Positions 10,831-20,277 of a DNA stretch of 64,000 nucleotides are shown here, piece by piece. A program made the translations under genes and the position numbers. The notes under the pieces were generated by a model. The model was given only the letters and a program-made list of their open reading frames with translations. It did not search any database and was not told where the DNA came from. Source of the stretch: Hypericum androsaemum (Eukaryota > Streptophyta > Magnoliopsida > Malpighiales > Hypericaceae); contig OZ023197.1 in the NCBI GenBank assembly GCA_963995505.1, positions 8,855,827 to 8,919,826 of the forward strand, given 5' to 3'. How positions within the stretch are numbered: the first letter of the stretch is position 1; the number at the start of each line of letters is the position of its first letter.

Positions 10831-11634
10831 ATACTGTCTGAACTTGCATGGTTGTTGGTTCTGCGATACTTTGGGGAGCTTATTTGCATAATCCATATTT
10901 TATCACACAATGATGAAGTTAAAACTAGGGTAGATTTGGGCCCACGAGACTACAACGTGTTGAGATTACTTTCCACGAGTCTCTAGGCGAGAAACTAAAT
11001 ATAATGTCCAATCCTTTGGGCAACCAATGTGCATGTCCGTGATACATTGGTACGTCGCAAGCAATCAAAGCTTGGTAATACAAAGTCTTAGAATCTCATT
11101 TTTCATGCTTTTGACAAGACATCCCACCAAATAAAACAAGTGGGTAAGAAAAAAAACATCAACTATTTCTTATCCAAGGTTATAAAGTATCTTTTACATA
11201 AAAAAACGTGTTTCTTAAGACTTCCTCGGGTCAAAAGACGATTAACGCGTCAGTAGAAACCCCACAACACTAAGTATAGATTAGCACATTAGTCATCTCC
11301 ACTTTTGAAAAGATGAAAAAAGTATTGCAAATCAATCATATATGTTCCAATCTTATGATGGAAAAAGCTCCCTTTAGTTGTTAGCAATCTTCTTGACTAA
11401 TGGCAGACGATCGAGCAGATAACAGATAGCCGGTAATGCATAGCAGAATAAACCGTAAACGAGTATGATTAGTATTTGCTTAGCCAAAACATACCCAATA
11501 ACGGAAATCCCATAGGCATCAAACCAGGATCTTTATACAGTTATGTTAGAGAGTTAGATTTCCACGAGCCGTGGAAGACTGGAAGCTATGGAAGGGAAAA
11601 ATCATAGGAATTTACCAAGTTCCTTACATATACG

Positions 11635-13350
11635 TCAAAAACTATGCAGTTGAGATAGCATCGGAACGAGTTCATCGCTACAGGGCCGATCTGCAGGCAA
11701 ATCTGAGAGGCAGACTACAGCAATCTTCAGTGCCATAAGCATCTCGTCTTCCTCGACTTCCTGGCCAAGTAGTTTTTGATCCAAAGCTTCACGTGCCTCC
11801 CCTTCTTGCTGCAGATGACGAAGCCAATGAGCTAGGCTTCCCCCACTGGCTGCTTCTTTGAAGAACGGTTCAGCAGGGTCTCTGCCAGTTAACAAAAATG
11901 CCAGTATCATACCAAAGCTGAAGATTTCGCTCTTTTCGGTATACCTACAGAATTCGGGAAACGCTTTATCTTTAGAATAACAACATGGCAGTCTAGTTGA
12001 AAAAGAACATCATAGCAAACTTCATAACAAAACTAGTTGACGGTGTCGGCCTAAAATTAGGAAGACCAGCTAGTAATTCTAGGAGTTCCTACTCTACCCT
12101 GCAGCGTAAAGAGACATGTACATAAGTAAAACAGAGGCACGGACTGCACGAACTGATAGCTGCTAATGCTAAGGGGTCTTTGGCATCTTAACGGTCGGGA
12201 GCAGACACAATCTTATATGGCAGCTAGTTTCTTTCTCTAAATCCATGGTCCAAAATAAGATACACTACAAAAGAAATGTAACAGTTGGAACTTCTCTAAT
12301 TAGTTGCCTCTCAAGCACGAAGTTCAGACTCATTATCCAAGAGAACACAAACGACATGAGAATGACGGGAAAATGAACATATGGAACGATAGATACTGCA
12401 TATGAATTGAACCAACACAATTTCCTGGCTATTACTTTCAAAGCATTCTGAGAAGGAACTTCATTCAGATACCTGCTTCCCTGGAGGCACTCAGGAGCAG
12501 TGTAAGGCGACGACGCTCTATCCAAGTTAGGCATGAGCATTGCTAATCCAGAATCCCCCAATCTTGGTTCAAACTCAGCATCTAGCATCACATTGGAAGG
12601 CTTCAAGTTGTAGTGCAAAATCAGAGTGGGGCATTCACAGTGAAGATAACAAAGACCCTTGATGACCCCGACGGCAATTCGAAGCCTTAAATCCCAACCA
12701 AGCTGCAACTGGTCCTCCCTAACCTTACTCATCAAATCTTCAAGGTCCCCACTTGGCATGTAATCATAAACCAGGGAGAACCTGTCAACTTCACGAACAT
12801 AAGCACGCAGGCTCATCAAATTCCTATGTCGCAAGCTTGCAAGGATCTCTAGCTCCCGCTGTATCCTCCTCTTCACGGTCTTGCTCTGCCTCTCAGGCGA
12901 GCCAATCTCGAACGGCTCGAGCCTCTTGACCGCAATGGCAAGACCATTGTCAAGAGCAGTCTTATAGTACTTCCCATTCGGGCTTGATCCTACGAACTGG
13001 TTCTCACCATCAAGAGCAGACTGCAGAGTCGCCGGAGCGATTCGGAGGGAGAATATGACCGGCCCTTTCACGATAGGGGTCCGGTTCATGTACAGCACGA
13101 CGAAATGAACTAGACAAACAAACAGGGTGGCTCCAACCAACCCTGTAAGAACTCCTAAAACTAAACTCACAAGTACTCTCTTCAAGCCAACATTGAAATG
13201 GGAAGAAGGCCTTGAAGTGGAAGGGGTTTCTGAGGAAAGAAACCTTGCAACTTTATTTCCTTGGCATTGCAATGGAGAGAGCTCCAACCAAAGGATGAAG
13301 AGCAACAAAAGAACTCTGGCTAACCTGACCCTATATGTTCCTTTATCCAT
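11635..13350 (-). CDS. CRN: CORYNE-type receptor pseudokinase, copy A
   Basis: Membrane pseudokinase that in Arabidopsis partners CLAVATA2 in CLE peptide signalling at meristems. Two exons, 12473-13350 and 11635-11944 (donor AG/GTATCT, acceptor TGTAG), give 1,188 nt, or 395 aa plus stop, close to Arabidopsis CRN (about 400 aa). N-terminal signal-like segment LLLLFILWLELSPLQCQ, short ectodomain, transmembrane segment VLGVLTGLVGATLFVCLVHF near residues 60-85, then a kinase fold with VKRL lysine. The catalytic loop reads LHYNLKPSN (HYN replaces HRD) and the DFG motif is DSG, as expected for the inactive CRN kinase. The C-terminus ends SQLHSF. Downstream of exon 1 the frame runs on into the intron, which does not break the model. 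Confidence 0.92.
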
Positions 13351-13900
13351 AGAGGAGGGACAAGAAAGAACTCAACCACAAGGACACTCTCATGCACTTC
13401 AATCATAAGTTTTAACCAAGAATGGACAAGGCCCCCCAAAGAATCTCTTCCACTACATGAACCTTAACTAAGAAGACTCATAGAATCATAAACTCTTACT
13501 GATTCTGGCACATTTATAATATGCCGATTCCATTTCCCCCCCACCTCAAACAGTGACCCAAAACTCAAATACCCTTTACTTGTTCCAGCCAGAAATGCCC
13601 TACTAGACACTAAAGATTCCACCTTTCTCCTCTTTTCCTTCTTTCCCACAAAGAGAGGGAGTCAAATTCTTCTCTTTTTTTATAAACCCAGAACAGAACA
13701 AGCTTCTTCTTTTCCAAATGGGAGGAAACAAACAAACTCACTCCTCTCCTCCTCCTCCTCCTCCTGCCTCACCAAGTTGTATATCATTAGTCCTTACTCT
13801 TACAAGTACTAAACCTATACCTGCAGCTACTCTTAGCCTGGTTAGAATAAATAGTACATTAGGTAAATAAAAGATTGACGCTTCACTTGCTTTTGGGCGT
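13351..13900 (-). promoter_or_regulatory. 5' region of CRN-A
   Basis: Upstream DNA shared with copy B up to about 13895. It holds CT-rich tracts (TCCTCCTCCTCCTCC at 13747-13766) and a CTTTTTTTATAAACCC stretch (13672-13688) that reads as a TTTATAAA-like element on both strands. No transcription start can be fixed from sequence. Confidence 0.35.
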
Positions 13901-14560
13901 CCTCATCTTTTTTTGGTTTATAATGTCTGATATTTTGTCCACACTATTCCGGATAGGAATTTTGAAAAGTAGTAAAAAAAATTTGACAAATATTTAACAA
14001 CAAATTCATTCATTGGGCCTTCTTATCATTGCAATTTTGAGAAGTGGTAAAATTCTCTCATTTTTAGAAATCTTGAGTTCAAGACCTAATTAAGATAGAA
14101 AAATAATTTTAATATGTTAATTCTTTATCTCTCTTCTTATTAATTTTATTAAAAAAATTTATTTTACTAAGAATACATTGTCTGGTTTTGACTCTAGACA
14201 TCCGTCATAATCGTAATATCTCATATATGGCTCAACTAAATGTCATTTGGTAACATTTTATATTTGGAGCTTTATATCTCTCTTTAAAAACGCAATCTTT
14301 GTGGTTTTTTTAACCTCCTCCTCCCTCCCCTATCTTTCTCTCTCTATTAGGTGGACGAACAAAAATTGGGCGTTCCCGCCTTTCAGAGGGAAGGGAAGTG
14401 GAACCCACCTGACAGGACAGAGGGACCCACATCCACGTTGGCGTGGCGCCCGTGCCGAAAGTTGAAACATTGGTCTATGTGTAAGGACCCATGCTCGGGA
14501 GATTTGAACCGTTGGTTTTGTTTCTGTGGGTGGGGTCTCCACCGTCAGATGGTAAAAAAT
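13895..14560. other. Segment present in CRN copy A, missing from copy B
   Basis: AT-rich on the left and GC-richer on the right (about 14380-14560). Copy B passes directly from AGATTGACGC to a 16-bp block CTTTCGGCACGGGCGC that occurs here inverted, at 14446-14461, so the difference is probably an inversion plus deletion in B rather than an insertion in A. No coding signal. Confidence 0.55.
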
Positions 14561-15008
14561 AAGAGATAGGGGGGTCTCTCCTAGGAATCTGTGAGGAGCT
14601 GGTCCTTTGCTTTATGGGCCATGCGATTTATACTTGACTGACACAAAAAAAAACCAAAAAGAAGAGAGAGAAAGAGAGAGATAATCAAATGGCCCAAAGG
14701 CTAATTGAGTAATTTGAAATGTGTCGTCGTGGGATTAGTGAAAAGCCTAACCTTTTGTCGTGTGAGAATATATGCCTTTGCCTTTGGGGGTACTTTATCT
14801 AACCCCATTCCCATTCAGACACATTCTAATATTGTCCGAATATTCACTGATAAATTGATCGTAACGATATTTAAATTAGGGGTTGGATTAAGTGTTGCTG
14901 GACCCTAGCAGCAAGGTCGGGATAGCGTGGGTTGATTCGTGCACGATGATAAATTTTAATATGAAATACTACATCTAGAAAATTTTTGAATTTTATATTT
15001 TAAAAAAG

Positions 15009-15130
15009 GTGTTAGTCGAGTTGTACCATTGATAGCCGCACGATGTACTATTGTTAGTCGAGTGTTTCACTATTGTTAGTCGCGTGTTGTACTATTGTTA
15101 GTCGCGTGTTGTACTCTTGTTAGTCGCAAA
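15009..15130 (+). repeat. 22-bp minisatellite at the end of duplication copy A
   Basis: About five units of the type ACTATTGTTAGTCGCGTGTT with drift. The corresponding place in copy B (about 23808-23843) has only about two, so the array changed length after the duplication. Confidence 0.8.
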
Positions 15131-15143
15131 TGTACCTCAATCA

Positions 15144-16156
15144 TGTATTATCATTATGTGGAATTAGAAGACATGATGCACATGGCCAGCAAAGTTGAAC
15201 ACCAACTCAAAAGAAGGCGTAGTTCACGTGCAACTAATAACCTCAGTTCTTCTCCATGGAAATCGAATTATGCAAAGAAGATGGAAAAGCCACAAATATC
15301 CAAAGCGGAGCATAAAATAGAGAGTACTAACCATGCTTCTCAAAGTAAGATGGATACTTCTACTTCTAGGAATCGTGACATTAAGTATTTCAGGTGTCAA
15401 GGAAGGGGATACGTTGCAAGTCAATGTCCCAATAAACATATCATGGTGATACTAGATAATGGAGAGATCAAGACTGAAATTGAAGATGAAAAAGATGGCA
15501 TGCCGCCATAGGAGGATGTTACTGAGGAGTAGTATCCAGCCCCTAGTTCATTAACATTAGTGGTAAGGAGAACATTGAGCTTGCAAGCTAAAGAAGTCGA
15601 TGAAGTACAACGGGAGAACATCTTTCACACTAGGTGCTATATCAAGGACAAGGTGTGTAGTATGATTATTGATGGTGGTAGTTGTACTAATGTTGCAAGC
15701 ACAACAATGGTGGAGAAGTTGGGATTGCCTTTGTTGAAACATCCTAGACCGTACAAGTTACAATGGCTGAATGATAATGGTGAGATAAGGGTGAACAAGC
15801 AAGTGTTAGTTGTATTCCAGATCGGTAAATATGAAGATGAGGTGTTGTGTGATGTAGTACCAATGCAAGCAAGACACTTGTTGCTAGGGCAGCCATGGCA
15901 ATTTGATAGGCATGTGAAGCATGGTGGATTTAGAAACAAATATTCTTTTGTACTCAATGCAAGATCAGTCACTCTTGTGCCATTGACACTACAACAAGTA
16001 TATGAGGATCAGATCGGATTGCAAAAGGAGAGTGATGAAAAGAAAAGCATTGAGAGTAAAAAAGAAGCTGAAAAAAATGAGGGTGAAATAGAAAAAAAAA
16101 ATCGGCCATTGAGAGAAAACTTAGGGGACAAGAAAAGAGTTTATATGCAAGAGTGA
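15144..16156 (+). pseudogene. gypsy gag 3' end and aspartic protease
   Basis: Begins in Gag with YHYVELEDMMHMASKVEHQL. The nucleocapsid knuckle reads FRCQGRGYVASQC, with the first Cys and the His both replaced (by Tyr), so it cannot bind zinc normally. After a stop at 15509, the frame 15560-16156 holds the protease: MIIDGGSCTNVAS with the active-site aspartate, and later LLLGQPWQFDR. The charged Glu/Lys-rich tail (16020-16130) is a spacer before RT. Confidence 0.85.
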
Positions 16157-17640
16157 GCGAAATCAAGTTAACAATATTTTTAAAAGAGCCAATGATTGTA
16201 CTTAGGTACAAAGAAGTATTTTTAACCACTAACGAATTGGATCTTGCTTTGCCAATTATTATTGTCACTCTTTTGCAAGAGTTTGCTGATGTCTTTCCCG
16301 AGGACCAACCACCAAGGTTACCACCATTAGGGGGAATCAAACATCAAATTGACTTTGTTCCAAATGCAGCAATTCCAAACCGACCAACCTATAAGAGCAA
16401 TCCCGAGGAGACAAAAGAGCTTCAATGATAAGTAAGTAAATTATTGGAGAAAGGGTATATGAGAGAGAGAATGAGCCCTTGTGCTGTTCCAGTTTTACTT
16501 ATGCCAAAGAAGGATGGAACATGGAGAATGTGTGTTGATTTTCGAGCCATCAACAATATAACGGTAAAGTATCGTCATCCTATTCCTCATTTATATGATA
16601 TGTTGGATGAGCTGCATGGATCTTGTATATTTTTTAAGATTGATTTGAAAAGTGATTATCATCAGATTAGAATGAAAGAAGAAGACTAGTGAAAAACTGC
16701 CTTTAAAACAAAATATGGTTTATATGAATGGATGGTCATGCCTTTTGGTTTGTCTAATGCTTCAAGCACTTTTATGAGACTCATGAATCATGTTTTGCGT
16801 CCATTTATTGGCAAATTTATTGTCGTCCATTTTGATGATATACTTATTTATAGCAAAAGCTTAGATGATCATGTGTAGTACATTTAAAATCTGTTTTGGA
16901 TGTACTTAGAAAAGGCGAGTTATTTGCTAATATGAAGAAGTGTACTTTTTGCACAAACAAACTTGTGTTCTTGGGATATGTTGTTAGTGCTGAAGGTATA
17001 CAGGTTGACGAAGAGAAGGCTTGTGCAGTCCAAGAGTGGCCAAGTCTGACAACCGTAGCAAATGTAAGGAGTTTTCACAGACTTGCTAGCTTCTATCGAA
17101 GATTCGTGAAGGATTTCAGTAGCATTGCTGCACCATTAACTGAAGTGATCAATAAGAATGTTGGATTTCGATGGGGAGAAGAACAAGAAAATGCATTTCA
17201 ATTAATCAAAGAGAAGTTGACAAATGCACCTTTATTATCTTTACCTAACTTTTCTAAAATATTTGAAATTGAATGTGATACTTCAGGTGTTGGCATAGGC
17301 GATGTTCCTATGCAAGAAGGACGACCAATTAAATGGGGCAGCCTTAAACTACCCAATTTATGACAAGGAATTATATGCATTGGTTCGAGCTTTAGAAATA
17401 TGGCAACACTATCTATGGCCTAAGAAGTTTGTGATAAACACTGACCATGAATCATTGAAACATTTGAAGGGTCAACACAAGCTGAACAAAAGGAACGCAT
17501 GTTGGGTAGAGTTCATTGAGACATTCATGTACGTCATCCGATATAAGCAAGGTAAGGAGAATGTGGTTGCTGATGCACTTTTTCGCAGGTACGCATTACT
17601 TTCTACTCTTGATGCAAAAGTAGTTAGCTTTAAACATATT
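16153..17640 (+). pseudogene. gypsy reverse transcriptase and RNase H
   Basis: RT landmarks: [59 protein letters not shown], then a stop, [17 protein letters not shown] and the catalytic [13 protein letters not shown] further stop follows, then [16 protein letters not shown] and [20 protein letters not shown], where a deletion shifts the frame at the start of RNase H. Frame 17302-17640 continues with [16 protein letters not shown] and [12 protein letters not shown]. The order RT before integrase marks Ty3/gypsy. Confidence 0.88.
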
Positions 17641-18523
17641 AAGGAGTTATATGCTAATGATAATGAGGAATATCGAGCTTCTGAGAAGATTATATTTGGA
17701 AAGTTTTATGGGCATGATAGATTTCTATTCCGAGAAAATAAGTTATGTGTTCCTAATTATTCTATGCGAGAGTTATTAGTTCATGAATCCCATGGTGGAG
17801 GATTAATGGGGCATTTTGGAGTTGCAAAAACTTTATATATTTTGCAGGAGCATTTTTATTGGCCACATATGAAGAAAGACGTGGAGAGAATCTGTGGCAG
17901 ATGTGTCACATATCAGTAAGCTAAATCTCGCATGCAACCTAACAGTTTGTATACTTTTTTTGTCAATTCATAATAAACTTTGGATTGATATTTTGATGGA
18001 TTTCGTGTTAGGGCTCCCTAGGACTAAATGTGGAAGAGATTCAATTTTTGTGGTTGTGGATAGATTCTCTAAGATGGCTCACATTATTCAATGTCACAAA
18101 ACTGATGATGCTTCTCATATTGCTGACTAGTTCTTTAAGGAGGTTGTGAAACTACATGGAATGCCTAGAACAATTGTTTCTGATAGGGATGCAAAGTTCT
18201 TAAGCTATTTTTGGAAGACTTTATATTGCAAACTAGATACTAAGCTTTTGTTTTCTACAACTTGTTATCCACAAACTGATGGTCAAACAGAAGTAGTTAA
18301 TAGAATATTGTCCACTTTGTTAAGAGCAGTCATTAAGAAGAATATCAAAACTTGAGAAGAGTGTTTACCATATGTTGAGTTTGCCTATAATCGATCTGTT
18401 CATTCTGCTACTCAATTTTAGCATTTTAAAATTATGTATGGATTTAATCATTTGACTCCATTTGATTTAATTCATTTATCACCAATTGAGCGTGTTAATA
18501 TAGATGACAAAAAGAAGGCTGAG

Positions 18524-18638
18524 TTACCACCGCATGTATGGTCTGATGGATACGGTGTCAGTCCTTGAGCATGAGGTGGGAAGATCGAGCCCCAACGACC
18601 GTCTAAGATCCAGAATTGTGGAAATAATTTAAACCCAG
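18524..18638 (+). mobile_element. SINE-like insert in the integrase tail
   Basis: A 115-bp insert flanked by a perfect 15-bp direct repeat AAAAAGAAGGCTGAG (18509-18523 and 18639-18653), the target duplication expected of LINE-mobilised retroposons. Within it, TGGTCTGATGG fits an RNA polymerase III A box with one mismatch, and AGATCGAGCCC resembles a B box about 40 bp on, as in tRNA-derived SINEs. It lacks a clear poly(A) tail; it ends AATTTAAACCCAG. Confidence 0.7.
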
Positions 18639-18789
18639 AAAAAGAAGGCTGAGTTTGTTCAACAAATTCATGAGAAAGCAAAGCTCAACATTGAGCGACG
18701 AATGAAGTAATACGCGAAACAAGTAGACAAGGGGCGTCATAAGGTAGTTTTTGAACCTGAAGATTGGGTTGAGACAAATTTGTTAAAAA

Positions 18790-19235
18790 GAAATATAAGC
18801 TTCACGCCCATTAACATTCAACAACAGCAAGTTCATGTCATCACAGCAAAAAAAATTAACTACTCACAACACTTATGTCCATAAGCAAATTCCCTCTCCT
18901 GGAAGCTTCGTCTGTCAAAAAGGATTCAACTTTAAACACAATTTTCTTTCGTTATTTTTTTATGAATTAATTAAACTGATAGTAACCTAGCTGTGGTAGG
19001 CCACGGCGACTCTTGTACTTATATCGAAGTAAGTAGGGATTTAGAACCCAAAAGACTTTTTTGAGATTAAAAGTCGCAGTTAAGGTTTTAAAAGAGGAGC
19101 GGACCAAAGAGGTAGGGAAGGCGTCGTAGATGAAGGAGGCCTACTTGTCGTCCTTCTCGGCGGCTCTTATGATCTCTAGCTGAGCGACGCCGGGGAACAG
19201 CCTCTCCGGTCCCCCGCTGGGCATATACAAAAAGA
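18790..19235. other. Foreign block inserted in the gypsy tail
   Basis: Gypsy coding similarity is lost near 18790 and resumes near 19240. The block includes a PEX10-like pseudo-exon at its right side (19121-19224) and unrecognised AT-rich DNA to its left. Borders, repeats and transposon ends were not resolved. Confidence 0.55.
19121..19224 (-). pseudogene. PEX10: PEX10 (peroxisome biogenesis RING E3) N-terminal fragment
   Basis: From an ATG at 19224 the minus strand reads MPSGGPERLFPGVAQLEIIR, AAEKDDK, a stop at 19141-19143, then ASFIYDA. Plant PEX10 proteins begin with a closely similar FP...AQPEI.RAAEKDDQYASF.Y.A block. The stop, loss of similarity after YDA and absence of the RING domain show a dead fragment, captured in the middle of a gypsy element. 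Confidence 0.75.
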
Positions 19236-19708
19236 GCGCATTCCAATGCAAAGGCGTTCGAAGTTGCTTCCAAGAGAAGATGGTCATTTCCAAGTGATCC
19301 ATCACATTAATGACAACACTTGCAAGTTGGATTTACCTGGTGAGTATAATGTGAGTGCAACTTTTAATATTTCTGACTTGAGTTTGTTTGATATAGGCGA
19401 TGAAGATTTGAGGACAAATTCTTTTCAAGAGGAAGGGAATGATGCGAATCATAAAGCAATGGATCAGATTGACATGGGGGCTAACAGAGCTTCAAATGAT
19501 GTTGTTCAAGTACCAATTGGACCAGTTATAAGAGCACGTGCAAAGCACTTCAAGTCACAACTTAACGGGCTGATTTCCAAGCTTAGTTCAAAGAGTTGGG
19601 CTTAAGCACATTTATTATAGTCCATTGATCAAGAGCCACAAAATTCAGCTGCGTTTATGACCTTAATACAAGTTCTAGAAGGTCTATTCAGCAGAAAGGA
19701 TCTAGAAG

Positions 19709-20273
19709 TGTGATTCCCTCTGATTTGGGCATTCTATTTAGAAAGTTTATTTCAGCCATTAGTTTCGATTAGGAAGTTATATTCCAACAACTCTTGGCTT
19801 ATTTAGATTGTTGGCCACGTTTTTAGCCTTCCTAAAAGACAGAGAATTGTTTCTTTTTTGTTTCTATTTTCAGCCAGATTTCTATTCCTTTTTAGGAGTT
19901 GTTTGATTATGATTCTCTTTGTAATATTGAGCCTATTTATAGAGGCTTATGCAATGAGAAGAGGCAGAATATTTTGATCAAAAAATGTGAGCAAGTCTCT
20001 CCCTTGGTTCTACAGAACTTCTCGAACACATCGGAGCAATTTCGTTGAGTTCTACTTCGATTTATCAAGCGGATCATCATCACCGTTTGTGGCATCATCG
20101 ACATATCAAGGTTCTTTGTTTCAACTCAAACAGCGGGTCGCGGTCTTAATAACAAGATTCTTGTTTGGTTGTGAGCATCGGGTCGAGATCTCCATCACAA
20201 ACTGATCTACAACGGTCTGGGTTTTCAACGTTTCGAAGACTGGTCTCGCGCATCGTTGGTGAGGTTCGTATCA
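19709..20273 (+). repeat. Probable 3' LTR of the gypsy element
   Basis: Starts TGTGATTCCC just after a purine-rich stretch (AGAAAGGATCTAGAAG) and ends CGTATCA where duplication copy B begins, so it has TG...CA ends. It contains CCTATTTATAGAGGC (19930-19944), a good TATA region. With no 5' partner in the window, the limits are inferred. Confidence 0.6.
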
Positions 20274-20277
20274 GGAA

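Larger units (their letters stand above)
10877..15143. repeat. Segmental duplication, copy A (contains CRN-A)
   Basis: From AGCTTATTTG at 10877 to the TTAGTCGCAAATGTACCTCA block near 15140, this matches 20278-23865 in the same orientation, with scattered substitutions and small indels. Copy A has about 650 bp (13895-14560) absent from copy B and a longer run of 22-bp repeats at its right end. Both copies contain a whole CRN gene plus its upstream and downstream DNA. Confidence 0.9.
17641..19605 (+). pseudogene. gypsy integrase and C-terminal tail (split by inserts)
   Basis: Zinc-binding HHCC region: [23 protein letters not shown], then ICGRCVTYQ. Core: [50 protein letters not shown], with the DDE residues visible across two broken frames. 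The tail is cut at 18524-18638 and again at about 18790-19235, then resumes at 19246 with RRSKLLPREDGHFQVIHHIN, LDLPGEYNVSATFNISDLS, the region that usually closes this polyprotein. Confidence 0.85.
15144..20273 (+). mobile_element. Ty3/gypsy retrotransposon, 5'-truncated and interrupted
   Basis: Plus-strand remnants occur in gypsy order: Gag end, zinc knuckle, protease, RT, RNase H, integrase, integrase tail, then a probable 3' LTR. The 5' LTR and most of gag are absent; the element begins exactly where duplication copy A ends and stops where copy B begins. The frame is broken by many stops (for example 16429, 16687, 16876, 18128, 18353). Two foreign pieces sit inside: a SINE-like insert at 18524-18638 and a block at about 18790-19235. 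Confidence 0.9.

Noticed and set aside
13127..13408. Plus-strand frame opposite CRN-A exon 1 (and 22577-22891 opposite CRN-B)
   Set aside because: Mirror of a well-supported coding exon; occurs in both copies only because the sequence is duplicated.
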